Assembly: GCA_031769625.1 (NCBI GenBank)
Contig: JAUIMM010000577.1
Span: 1,550,001 to 1,614,000 of the forward strand
Length of the DNA stretch: 64,000 bases
Reading direction: 5' to 3'
Origin: Taudactylus pleione
Lineage: Eukaryota; Chordata; Amphibia; Anura; Myobatrachidae
Shown one piece after another: positions 38,201-48,359 of this stretch (the first letter of the stretch is position 1; each line of letters begins with the position of its first letter). The notes under the pieces were generated by a model, which ran no database searches, had not been told where the DNA came from, and was given only the letters and a program-made list of their open reading frames with translations. The position numbers were made by a program, and so were the translations under genes.

Positions 38201-39343
38201 CCCCTCACACACTACACTACCCCTAACCCTGCTGCCGCTCCCCTCACACACTACACTACCCCTAACCCTGCTCCTGCTCCCCGCACACACTACACTGTTC
38301 CCCTAACCATGCTCCCGCTCCATGCACACAAATCACTACCCCTAACCCTGCTGCCGCTCCCCACACACACTACACTACCCCTAACCCTGCTGCTGCTCCC
38401 TGCACACACTACAGAACCCCAAACTGTGCTCCTGCTCCCCACACACACTACACTACCCCTAACCCTGCTGCCACTCCCCGCACACACTACACTACCCCTA
38501 ACCCTGCTGCCACCCCCCGCACACACTACACTACCCCTAACCCTGCTGCCACCCCCCATACACACTACACTATCCCTAACCCTGCTGCCTCTCACTGCAT
38601 ACACTACACTACCCCTAACCCTGCTGCCGCTCACTGCACACAATACAATACCCCTAACCCTGCTGCCACTCCCCATACACACTACACTACCCATAACCCT
38701 GCTCCTCGCGCAAACTACACTACCCCTAACCCTGCTGCCGCTCCCCGCACACACTACACTACCTCTAACTCTGCTTCTGCTCCCCACACACACTACACTA
38801 CCCCTAACCCTTCTGCCACTCCCCGTACACACTACACTACCCCTAACCCTGCTGCCACTCCCCGCACACACTACAGTACCCCTAACCCTTCTCCCGCACA
38901 CACTACACTACCCCTAACCCTGCTGCCATTCCCCGTACACACTACACTACCCCTAACCCTGCTGCCTCTCCCCGTACACCCTACACTACCCCTCACCCTG
39001 CTGCCACTCCCCGCACACCCTACACTACCCCTAATGCTAATGCTGATGCTGCTTCCCACATGCACTACATTACCCCTAACCCTGCTCCCACTCCCCATGC
39101 ACACTACCCTACCCCTAACCATGCTCCTGCTCCCCGCACACAATACACTACCCCTAATCCTGCTGTCGCTCCCCTCACACACACTTCACAAACCCTAACC
39201 CTGATCCCACTTCCCGCACACACTACACTACCCCTAACTCCGCTCCCGCTTCCCGCACACACTACACTACCCCTATACTTGCTGCCACTCCCCATACACA
39301 CTACACTTCCCCTAACCCTGCTCCCACTCCCCGCACAAACTAG
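29283..39343. repeat. 39-bp satellite array IV (about 10 kb, more diverged)
   Basis: 39-bp units continue with more varied types than in array I, for example taaccctgctgccactccccg and taatcctgctgtcgct. The marker unit aatgctgatgctgcttcc recurs near 30977, 32103 (variant), 33069, 35641, 36761 and 39033. This indicates its own higher-order spacing of roughly 1-3 kb. One short (cactacccctaca) stutter sits near 37725. The array ends in degraded units at about 39340. Confidence 0.95.
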
Positions 39344-39583
39344 ACTTAATAACTGTGATGTGAATGAGCGTGATAAACGTTACACCATACCCGCAGAGTG
39401 CACGCTGGTAGCACAGGGAGATTTATGATGCAATTGAAAAGCGCTCTATAGCGTCTCAGACCAGCTCACTAATTATCTGTCTATTCAACCCCATTGAATT
39501 GCCGATGAGACGACGGCCTAATGAAAGTGACACGTTGAAAGATGATAAATGCTATAGTATACCTGCAATGAGATTAGGGTGAC
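39344..39583. other. unassigned
   Basis: Single-copy-looking sequence between the satellite and the first MITE. No ORF or repeat was recognised. Confidence 0.3.
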
Positions 39584-39586
39584 TAA

Positions 39587-40009
39587 TACCTCTTTTCCAC
39601 CAAAAACCCAGGTCCGACCTGGGTTTTTGGACATGGTTGCAACCCTGGTCAGACCCAGGTCAGACCCATTTACACTGCACCTTTGATCTGGGTTACTCCC
39701 AGGTCAGCCCTGTTCACACTGAACTCAGGTCTGCCCTGCTAAACCTGTGAGGTCATAAAAAGTGGGAGGTGAATGCTCCACAACCACCAATCCGCTCATT
39801 TTAGGCATGATCCAGGTCAGATAACCCGGGTTGCACCGTTTACACTGCACTATTACCTGGGTCCATCCTTGGTCCAACCCTGGTAGCTACCTGGGTTGGA
39901 TTGCAGGGTCACTTGACCCAGGTTATTTTTCAGGGACCCTTTTACACTGAGCTGTGACCCGGGTAGACCCAGCAAAAACCCATGTTTTTGCTCTGGTGTA
40001 AAAGGGGTA
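39587..40009. mobile_element. MITE family 1, copy 1 (423 bp, TAA target duplication)
   Basis: Imperfect terminal inverted repeats: tacctcttttccaccaaaaa at the left end and gctctggtgtaaaaggggta at the right. The flanks are taa at 39584-39586 and 40010-40012, a 3-bp duplication as made by PIF/Harbinger-type transposases. The inside is built of short palindromes around cagacccaggtc, acctgggtt and gacccgggt. No coding capacity. A second copy lies at 48.36-48.79 kb. Confidence 0.8.
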
Positions 40010-40012
40010 TAA

Positions 40013-40790
40013 CAAGCGTATTGCAGTGTTTCAAATAAATACACTGCAACAGTCAGATTAGATATCTTTTTAGTTTGACATTGAGAGTATCACAATAGGT
40101 GAGGAAATACAACTGATTGTACTCACAGCCTTTGAACAAAATCTAGTAAGGGTTGATAAATAACATAATTGTGACCAATATGATTGTAGATGATACAATT
40201 AAAACATATTAAGTCCTGACAATATAATAAAGGATATAATTATATACCAGTTTACCTTAAGTGCCAATTTAACCAATCAAGTGGACACTGTATATAATCA
40301 TACTATGATATTATTATCTTATAAATTGTGATAATTAACAATTTCTAATGAGATAAATGAGTCACATTTGTGAATTATTATTTAGAGACTAATATATTGG
40401 GCTATGTAACAAGAGCTATAGTGCTTTGGGAACAGCAATTAACCAGGCTGCTGTTACATATTACAGTGTGGTATATAATTGAAAAGTGAGGAAGACACTG
40501 ATTTAAATTGTGGAGATTACAACAATTGTGGAGAACACAGAGTTTTAGATCACATACACTATTTCTTTTTATTATATATAAAAATCCATAAATATTTTGC
40601 TGCTTTTTATTATTATTAATGAATAAAGGTTATATTTTTTGTTTTCTTTTGGTCACTGTAACATATGATTCAGATTATATTTAATCCGTGAGTGACCCAT
40701 TGAAGGAATACTTTGTCTTTTTGTTTTAAATGAAGCCTAGCCTGTAGAATCCTTTGGGCGCTGCTCCTCCTGTTGGAAATGGAGTGACTA
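40013..40790. other. unassigned AT-rich sequence
   Basis: No gene, transposon end or tandem repeat was recognised in this AT-rich stretch. Confidence 0.3.
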
Positions 40791-40792
40791 TT

Positions 40793-41612
40793 AGGCCTAT
40801 TCATCAACACTAAAATAACGTTTTTAAGGACATTTTCCTTAAATAACGTTATTTTGGTATTCATGTAGCCACATAGCACAGAAGATATCACAGATATCTC
40901 CTTGCTAAGTTCCCCTGCGTTAATTTCCACACTCCCCATACATTAGTACATTAGTACATTAGTATGGGGATGTGGAAATTGTGGTATTCATCAAATTCCG
41001 AAAATTATCAATTTTCGGAATTTGATGCAGTTACTATTCGCCAATGTGAGGTGGCGAATAGCAGGTGAAACTTACCTGTATCCGCGTGTGCAGGTCCCCC
41101 GACGAGTCCCTCCGGCGCTCTGCTCCGTCCTCAGGCTCCGGAGGCTTGTCGGACATGTGTGCTCCCCAGCAGAGCACAAGAAAGTTTAGACAAAAAAAAA
41201 AGTTTTTTTTTTTTCTAATCTGTCATGTGGTCTGCTGGGAAACCACATGACAGACCAGCAGGACGGAGTCGGAGGCTGCTGCGCGGACAGGTAAGTCGGG
41301 GGGGGAGGTGAGCGGAGGGGGGAGGGGGTGGGGGGGTACACAAACTTAACGCATCTGAAGGCAGTGCTGCGCATGCACTGGTTTTACAGATGTAACAGCG
41401 CATGCGCAGCACTGTTTCCAGATGCGATAAGGTAGTGTAGGCAGGGAAAAGTATCTATTTCCCGAAAAGCTGTCATCGCAAAAGTGACAGCTTTTCGGAA
41501 TAGATACTTATGGAGAGGTGGAATGATGAATTCCACCTATAATTAGGTAGAACTCCATGCGAGTTCTAAAGCTAATTATCTCCAGAGAATTTTTAGGTTT
41601 AATGAATAGGCC
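40793..41612. mobile_element. foldback MITE with aggcctattcatcaa ends
   Basis: The ends aggcctattcatcaac (left) and gtttaatgaataggccca (right) are inverted copies. Internal hairpins include 40989-41005/41011-41027 (17-bp perfect arms, catcaaattccgaaaat), the aaaagctgtca...tgacagctttt pair near 41466-41497, and the gcgcatgc-centred pair near 41363-41413. A long G-rich tract and an A-run/T-run pair lie in the middle. Non-autonomous; no ORF supported. Similar ends are common in frog genomes as I recall. Confidence 0.75.
41298..41337 (+). other. G-quadruplex-prone G-rich tract
   Basis: Successive runs of three to nine G separated by short spacers (ending gaggggggagggggtggggggg) lie inside the foldback MITE. 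This satisfies the four-run G-quadruplex pattern on the plus strand. Confidence 0.7.
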
Positions 41613-41926
41613 CATGAGGCAGTTATTGGAGATATCTGTTGTGGTCCCTCCATGGTACATTGGGAGGATCCTTAATATTTTCAGGGACCCCAAAAAATCT
41701 GTTTGTGGGGGATATCCTGCAAATATTACTTAATAGGCCCCTTAGTATAATAGAACCGGTATTAATGAATACTCTCCTGTCCAGTAACATGCAGCAGCGT
41801 TTTTCCCAGTTGTCCATAGTACGCTGCTGCCAGCAGAAGGCTACCGTGTAATGCACATTAGCAGCAGATTTATAATGTATACTGTTACTGGTGTAGATTG
41901 TAGTAACTCTCTTTAATATACTTCAG
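41613..41926. other. unassigned; intron-like flank of the synaptotagmin-like exon
   Basis: No preceding C2A exon was found here. The last bases (ctttaatatacttcag) form a 3' splice acceptor for the exon starting at 41927. Confidence 0.4.
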
Positions 41927-42093
41927 GTGCTACAGTCAGAGATACAGGAATCAGAGGCTGTGATGCAGGTGTATGACTTTAGCCGTCTCTGGCAGTATGA
42001 TGTGATCGGGGAGGTGCGGCTGCAGCCGGGGACATGGATCTGCTGCATGTCACTGAGGAGTGGAAAGAGCTGGGAGCTGCAGCCAAATCAGAG
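41927..42093 (+). pseudogene. synaptotagmin-like exon, second half of C2A domain (frameshifted)
   Basis: An AG acceptor at 41925-41926 and a GT donor at 42094-42095 frame a 167-bp exon. The first frame reads SEIQESEAVMQVYDFSRLW, then QYDVIGEVRL. This aligns with the C2A strand and calcium loop 3 of synaptotagmins (VYDFDRFS..D.IGE). After a G-run (ccgggg, about 42033) the match continues in another frame as DMDLLHVTEEWKELGAAA, the conserved linker toward C2B. A 1-bp deletion explains the shift; 168 bp would restore phase. The second loop-3 aspartate of the D-x-D pair is serine. The L-H-V-x-E-x-W pattern recalls SYT8. Called a pseudogene because of the shift; an assembly error in the G-run is possible. 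Confidence 0.7.
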
Positions 42094-42215
42094 GTGGGGG
42101 CACAGTGACACCGGGGCAGGGCCACATCCTGGGAATAATGTCATCACCTTCCAACAAATACACGTAACCAGATTTACCGTACTGACTTCTATTTATTGCT
42201 TAAACCTTATTACAG

Positions 42216-42333
42216 TATGAAGGACTCAGAGGCACGTGCTTCTCACTGTATTATACTCCTGTGACTCCTAAACTCATCGTTGTCATCCTTGAGGCCAAGA
42301 AACTTAAAAAAATGGACAATGTTGGCTCTTCAG
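42216..42333 (+). pseudogene. synaptotagmin-like exon, start of C2B domain
   Basis: Acceptor ttattacag (ends 42215) and donor cag|gtgata (GT at 42334) bound 118 bp that are open in the expected phase. The product contains GTCFSLYYTPVTPKLIVVIL and then EAKKLKKMDNVGSS. This matches the C2B opening of synaptotagmins (G-x-CFSL-Y-P-x-x-x-L-V-I-EAKNLKKMD-x-G). It directly follows the C2A exon, with a 122-bp intron between them. The Asp that normally follows the Gly-x-Ser is changed or split at the junction. The remaining C2B exons (polybasic strand, loop 3, WHXL end) were not found downstream, so this is a fragment. Confidence 0.75.
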
Positions 42334-42382
42334 GTGATATTTTAAAATAATATATAGAGACAGTTCGGAATATACGGTGGGG

Positions 42383-42907
42383 CTGATTCACTACCGTACG
42401 CAACTGTGATTGTGCACTCAATCGGCTGATTATTTCACACTGCGCATGCATATGCATCAAAGTGCGCAAACCACCTGCTGCGATCGGGACTGCGATCGCA
42501 GTGACTACACAGATCCATCACAGAGTGGTTGACAGGAAGTGCTGTTTGTGGGGGGTGGTCTGAGAAACGCAGGCATCCTAGTTGCTTTTGCACGCTGTTG
42601 CAGGGGCGTGCATAAATTAGCCAATCCAATGGCCTACGCAGTATGAGGCGTCATAGCGTGCATAGACGTTAGCAATTTCTTAGTAAGGTAAGAGCTTGTG
42701 CAAGTGTGTGTGAGGATGCGATGGTACTCGATTGTACCGATGGTTTTGCAGTCTTGCTAGACAGTACATATGTGTGTAAAGTAAAGTGGGCGTCCCTGTG
42801 TAGTGCTGCGACGGGATATCGATTGCAATGGATTAGCATACTATCGCAGTTGAACTGCATGTGTAATCGCAATTGCATACGCAGTTGCGATCCTTAGTGA
42901 ATCAGGA
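42383..42907. mobile_element. MITE with ctgattcacta ends
   Basis: The left end ctgattcactaccgtacgc and the right end ttgcgatccttagtgaatcag are inverted copies with a few mismatches. The interior has many gcgatcgc-like palindromes and no supported ORF. It lies just downstream of the synaptotagmin-like exons, in the expected position of the next intron. Confidence 0.7.
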
Positions 42908-43762
42908 CCACTGTACATTGTTTTGTTCCTTTGTTTGATGTTTGCAGTGGTTTGAACTAGTAGAAAACAATGTGATAGCTGCCACATAAAACAGTTAATG
43001 GCTACAACAAGTCAAATAAAGAGTCCAAGAAATAATAAAAATGAAAACTAAGCTGCTCCAAACATTTTCCCATCCACATAAAATCCAATGCTGAGTGCAC
43101 TGCATGCAGCTCTGACGTCATGTGGAGAGTAATGTGACGGAGGAGATATCTATCAACTGTCCCTACAATGTTTTTACTGAGCGTGACAGTCACCCAAAAC
43201 CAGGACTGCCCCACCAGAATCAGGACAGCTGACACAATGTCCTTCTTTCCTACCTGTTATTGCAGCTTCCACTTCCCTCTGCTGCTTCTGGTGGTTTAAG
43301 CTCAGTCAGGTTGGACTGGCCAACAGGGGTACAGGGGAAATCCCTGGGGAAATTATCGGACCCCCATAATTAACATCATGAATAGACCCCTAAGCCTCCA
43401 GCTCTCCAATTATGACTTGTTATATCTATAGCACCCACATGTAACAATTAGGCCTCCCTCCTATTCTCCTCAACCAGCCACAACTTTAAATTAGTAGTCA
43501 CATTTCATAAATAGACCTGTTTATCCCCAACATGCCCTGACATTAAAATAATAGTATTCACAATAATACACTCCTTCCCCCTCCAAACAGCCCGGCAATA
43601 AATAAGTAGTATTCAGATTAAATAAATAGACCTATTTCTGACAATAAACAGCCCCACAATTAATTATATCCACAGCTTCCAAACCACTCAGCACTAAATA
43701 ATTAGGCTCTTCAACGTTACTATGGCAATGTCTGCTGATTGGCAGCTGGACTCTTTAGCTAA
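42908..43762. other. unassigned
   Basis: No exon with similarity to the rest of a synaptotagmin C2B domain was seen. AT-rich non-coding sequence. Confidence 0.3.
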
Positions 43763-43763
43763 G

Positions 43764-44232
43764 GGCTCATACACACTTAACGATATGCTCCCTGATCAAT
43801 AGCGCTAAGTGTTTCCCCTGCGTTGCCAGACTCACTGTCATTATCGTCATTGAGCATACACACCGAATGATATCATTAACGATATCGTTCAGTGATGGCA
43901 CCCTCCCTCATCCCCGTACTTGCAGAACCTGATGATATCATCCTCTTACCTTTATGTCTGTCTGTTACTACCCAGTTAGGTTCTATTAATGATATTTCCT
44001 TTTGTAAAGCGCAAATGAATATGCTGTGCTATATAAGAAACTGTTAATAATAATAATAATATCGTCAGGTTGCGCTGCGAGTACGAGCGATGAAAGACAT
44101 CATTAACAATCCGCGGGAGCGCGCATCGTTAATTATGTCTTGCATACAGAATGGACGATATTGAAAGCGATGAACGATAATGATATCGTTATCGTTCATA
44201 TCGTCCAACTTATCGTCTAGTGTGTATGCGGC
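43764..44232. mobile_element. MITE with catacacac ends
   Basis: Left end ggctcatacacacttaacga and right end tcgtctagtgtgtatgcgg are inverted copies. Inside are palindromic atatcgtt/aacgatat words. A (taa)n run sits near 44046-44062. No coding capacity. Confidence 0.65.
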
Positions 44233-44841
44233 ATAAGGTGCAGGAACCCACATGAGTCTCCATAATGGAAAATATATAAAAAAAGAAAAGAGCTGGGTAC
44301 TGAGTTGGATAAAACAATAAATTAATGCAAGTAAAAAATTATTTTATCAATGAGGGTGTGAACCACTAGAATATAATAAAATATATAGCACTTTGTTGCA
44401 GAGCACTGACTGCATACACTCATAATCATCAATATTACAGCTCTGGAAACAAAGTGTATCCATTTGTAATAGGCAGCATACATTCAGGGGATTCAATGAA
44501 ATAAAAAACAGTAATTACACTGAATGGTACCACTGATATCAGAGGCCACATTAGGAATGTACCTCTATGCACCAGGTGATCGGTCTATACGGAGATTGGG
44601 GAACAAATAATGTCTTTGCAAACTGTAAGTGCTCCCCCTTATATAGCTGTTATATGTACCTTAGAAATCCAGGTGCAGTAGATATTTTGTCTTTCCCAGC
44701 GGTATCTGGTGACCCCTGTGCTCCATTTCTGCTCTCCTTTGTTGTAAAGACCACAATCTACAGCTGGCAATCTACATCAGCTGACAGAGATTCCCGCTCC
44801 CCCTGCAGCCTAGTGACCCCAGGGCACGGATTCATACACCC
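44233..44841. other. unassigned
   Basis: No feature identified. An open frame of 140 codons starting at 44567 runs into the next transposon and has no recognisable similarity. Confidence 0.3.
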
Positions 44842-45469
44842 AGGGCCGGATTTCCCACTAGGCATCCTAGGCGCTCGCCTAGGGCCCGGCGGGACCCAAG
44901 GGGCCCGTGGACGGGCCCCTTTGCCCTTAGAAATCACCTGTCACAGGACTCCCAGAGGAGCACTTCGCGAGTACCGCGTGACGCCATGACGTCACGCGGT
45001 CCCGCCTCCTCACCCAGAGAGTCCCGCACGGCTGTCTGCATGGTGCTCTCTGGGAAAGAGAGACTGTGTGCACGAGGCAGCCTGCCTGCGCAAGAGGGAA
45101 GGGTCTGCGTGTGTGCACAAGGCACACAGTGACTCACCCGATCCACGGCCCGCCGCTGTGTCCCTCCTGTGGCGGATCCAGGGCCCCCGTAACACAAAAG
45201 GGGAAAACAAAGTTTTTTCTCCATAAGGGGGCGTGGCCACGGACCCACGATTAGGCCACGCCCCCTCGATCCAGACGGCTCTCTGCAGAGACAACTCTGC
45301 TCAGTCAGGAAGAGTCAGAGCCTGAGGAGCAAGTAGCAGCACACACTACTACACTGGCTGCCGTTGTTGGAGCAGCAGGACCCCAAACTCAAAGAAAAAG
45401 GAGCAGTCCAGCTGCCGAAATGAAGGTAAGTTGGAGGGTTGGCCGGGGAGCTGGTTGGTTGTTGAGGTT

Positions 45470-45660
45470 ACTCGGGGCTGGAGGCTGGAATGACAGGGGT
45501 CTTCGAGGGGAGACAGGATGACGGGCCTGGAAGGGAGACAGGAGGCCGGAATGTTGTGGGGCTTTGAGGGACACGGGGCTAGAGACTGGAATGACAGGTG
45601 GCTGGAGGGGACACAGAGGGCTGAAGGTTATGACTAGAATAGAGGGCTGCAGGGGACCTG
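45470..45660. repeat. ggctggaatgacag minisatellite, block 1
   Basis: Degenerate units built on ggctggaatgacagg and gaggggacacagag. Related to the larger block at 46.1-46.6 kb and separated from it by the left part of the nested element. Confidence 0.7.
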
Positions 45661-46099
45661 TGACGTCACACCCACGTGACCCGGCATGAAAGGGGGAGGG
45701 GCAGGGATGCTAACGGGGGACCAAAAGTGTCCCCTCGAGGGCTCGCTGCGCTCGCCACGCTTCGGGCACGGTGCCTCGCTACGCTCACCACAGATATTTA
45801 TGCTCCCTCTGTGCCCTCCTGGATGGTAACGCAGGAGCAGTCCAGCCTCCTGCAGCGGTCACGTGGTTGATACGTCAGAGAGGTCCTTTAGCCACATCTA
45901 GCCAGGGCCGGCGCTAGGCTTTGCTGCGCCTAGCGCCGTCCTGTGTGGCCGCCCCTTCCCTCCTCCGCTCCCTCCCCCTGAAGCTTCATAAACACTTTAG
46001 CACCGGGAGGGAGGGTGGGCGTTTCCAGCGCCCGCCGGACACCATGGCGCTCCGGGCGACGGCCCGGCTTGCCTGGACCTAGAACCGCTACTGGATCTA

Positions 46100-46640
46100 G
46101 CATCAACCGAGGGCTGAAAGCTGAATGACAGGGGGCTTGAGGGGACACAGAGGACTGAAGGCTGGATTGATGAGGGAACAGGAGGCTGGAATGACAGGTG
46201 GCTGGAGGGGACACAGAGGGCTGAAGGCTGGAAGAATGAGGGGCTGGAGGGGACACAGAGGGCTGAAAGCTGAATGACAGGGGGCTGGAGGGGACACAGA
46301 GGACTGAAGGCTGGAATGATGAGGGGACAGGAGGCTGGAATGACAGGGGGCTGGAGGGGACACAGAGGACTGAAGGCTGGAATGATGAGGGGACAGGAGG
46401 CTGGAATGACAGGTGGCTGGAAGGGACACAGAGGGCTGAAGGCTGGAATGATGAGGGGCTGGAGAGGACAGGTGGCTGGAGGGGAAACAGGGCTGAAGGC
46501 TGGAATGACAGGTGGTTGGAGGCTGGAATGATGGGGGGCTGGAGGGTACACAGAGGACTGGAGGCTGGAATGCCAGGGGACTGGAGGGGACATAGATAGG
46601 TGGAAGCTGGGGGGAACACGGGGCAGGAGGCTGGAGCGGA
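46100..46640. repeat. minisatellite block 2 (about 42- and 66-bp units)
   Basis: Tandem units begin ggggacacagagg and contain ctgaaggctggaatgatgag. Two lengths, about 42 and 66 bp, alternate. Long Pro/Ser-rich open frames on the minus strand are a by-product of the repeat. Confidence 0.85.
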
Positions 46641-46867
46641 CACAGGAGGCACATTTCAGGTTGAACTTCTGTTGTACGATGATGACATTGGTTATATTCC
46701 TACACAAACAGGCATCTTCCGGACCATGTGATATTCAACGTGAATAGTGACTACTGATTGAGGACACTGTCTGCCCACGGAGGATCAATTTCTTTAGAGG
46801 TTCCCCATTGCCGAGAAACCACCATATAGGTAAGGTGAGTTTTTATTTAGTACACACAAATACAGTA

Positions 46868-47308
46868 CAGGTTGAGTCTCCGATATCCAAAATGCTTGGG
46901 ACCAGGGGTATTTTGGATAATGGAATATTCCGTATTTTGGAATATTTGCATATCATAATGGAATATCTTGGGAATGGGACCCCAATATACACACATAATG
47001 CATTTATGTGTTATATACACCTTATACACACAGCCTGCTGGTCATTTTATACTATATTTTCAATAATTTTGTGGCTCAAACAAAGTTTGTGTACATACAT
47101 AAAATTCAGTTATGTTTCATATACACCCTATACACACAGCTTGAAGGTAATTTTATACAATATTTGTAATAATTTCTGCCTTAGACAAAGTTTGTGTACA
47201 TTGAACCATCAAAAATCAAAGGTTTAATTTTCTCAGTCATGCCAAAAAAAATCCGTATTTCGGAATATTCTGTATTTCGGAATATTTGGATATTGGAGAC
47301 TCAACCTG
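46868..47308. mobile_element. Tigger/pogo-like MITE (441 bp) with TA target duplication
   Basis: Terminal inverted repeats caggttgagtctccgatatc and its complement ending ctcaacctg are flanked by TA on each side (46866-46867, 47309-47310), as for Tc1/mariner-type insertions. The ends and interior (aatgcttgggaccag, tttgtgtacattgaacc) closely match a Tigger-type repeat I recall as abundant in mammals; I do not assert the family name. An internal segment of about 100 bp containing tatacacc.tatacacacagc and aaacaaagtttgtgtaca occurs twice in tandem. Confidence 0.8.
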
Positions 47309-47862
47309 TATTGATTTTTTTGTCCTGGGCTCTACTTGGTCTAGCCCGGCCCTGATATGACACACAAGGTCCCCCTCCTACAGGTGACTAAAAACGGACT
47401 AATGAGGAGTCTGAGGACCCAGGCGACACGTACCTCACTCCCTGGGCCCCCATTGGGATCTATGATGATGGATGGATCGCCGATGCGGTGGCAAGCACAT
47501 CCTTGTCACCACTGCATATACACACACCGCCCACCCAAAAGTAAGAGTCTAGATCCGCCCCTGTCCCTCCCTGCTGGTGATCCATCATCCACCTGGCTAG
47601 CCCCGCCGCCGCCCACCAGTAGCAATCAGCAGCAGCAGTGCTGCACCCAACAAGGCCAGGCAGGTAGGGACCCTGATGAGCTTTCTTCCTGTCACCCTAT
47701 TTTTCACCCTTTCCTCCCATTTCCTTCTTTCCCGTTTTCGCCTGTGACATTCCAAGTGGGGTCCAGAGACACCTACTGTAATGTATGCACAGGATTGTTT
47801 GAGGGAGGGGGTCCCAAACCGGTACCTTGCCTAGGGCCCCATGAGGTCTAAATCCGGCTCTG

Positions 47863-48356
47863 CATACACCTGCAGCTTAGCACCACGTGGCCAGTGCTTG
47901 GTGTCCCAATTATGTGTCACTCACGCTCGTTACATCACCAGAGACCACAAAGGAGCATAGCCGTCACCAGACACCGATTTCTACAGTATAACAGCTATGG
48001 GACAGATTCAGAGGTGTATGCTATGCCAATATTTACACAGCAGAACGATTATCGTATGCATATATTCACACAGCAGCTGTATACATATATATAGGCCCTA
48101 TATACGGAGGCGCAGTTACAGAGTGCATAGATTTTATGTGGTTATTTGGGCCGCAATCTCCACATAGACCGGTCACCTAGTGCATATAAGTTTATTCCTA
48201 TATTGGCTCCTTGATCTCCCATGCTGTAACACATGCTGATAATCACCCTGATGTATTACACTCATACACATGCTTCTCACACTACATCCTGCAAGGAAAC
48301 CACTGATATATTGTACCCCATGCTGTGATATACAAACCCCTGAGATTATACAATTA
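47863..48356. other. unassigned
   Basis: Low-complexity TA-rich and single-copy sequence. A gacagattcagaggtgtatg word near 48001 may be another MITE end, but no partner was found. Confidence 0.3.
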
Positions 48357-48359
48357 TAA

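Larger units (their letters stand above)
45903..47354. mobile_element. nested element inside the composite block
   Basis: Ends cagggccggcgctagg (45903) and ctagcccggccctg (ends 47354) are inverted copies, one level inside the outer element. It contains minisatellite block 2 and the Tigger-like MITE, so at least three insertion or expansion layers are stacked here. Confidence 0.5.
44842..47862. mobile_element. composite DNA-transposon block, outer element
   Basis: Outer ends agggccggatttcccacta (44842) and the inverted aggtctaaatccggctct (ends 47862) share the agccggattta core. Next to them are cctaggcg/gcctagggcccc words in inverted order. Inside are a hairpin at 45227-45238/45254-45265 (gggggcgtggcc, 12-bp perfect arms), an atgaag|gtaagt donor-like site at 45420, two minisatellite blocks and a second nested element. 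No transposase ORF was recognised. Confidence 0.55.

Noticed and set aside
37460..38917. 485-codon plus-strand open frame ([13 protein letters not shown] repeats) and similar frames throughout 6.8-39.3 kb
   Set aside because: The frame is a consequence of a 39-bp period without stops. The same segments are open in other frames and on the other strand, and 37-bp units break frames at random. Codon usage cannot be judged. Not called as genes.
6833..39343. CRISPR-like reading of short direct repeats
   Set aside because: The units are contiguous, with no unique spacers, and the context is vertebrate. A satellite, not CRISPR.
42908..43300. Search for the next synaptotagmin C2B exon (polybasic KKKKT strand)
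   Set aside because: No matching frame found; a 77-codon minus frame here has no similarity.
44567..45294. ORFs of 90-140 codons at the left end of the composite transposon
   Set aside because: Both strands are open at once in GC-rich inverted-repeat sequence; no domain.
45930..46707. Pro/Ser/Cys-rich ORFs of 180-240 codons on the minus strand
   Set aside because: They follow the minisatellite in three frames at once and have no domain.
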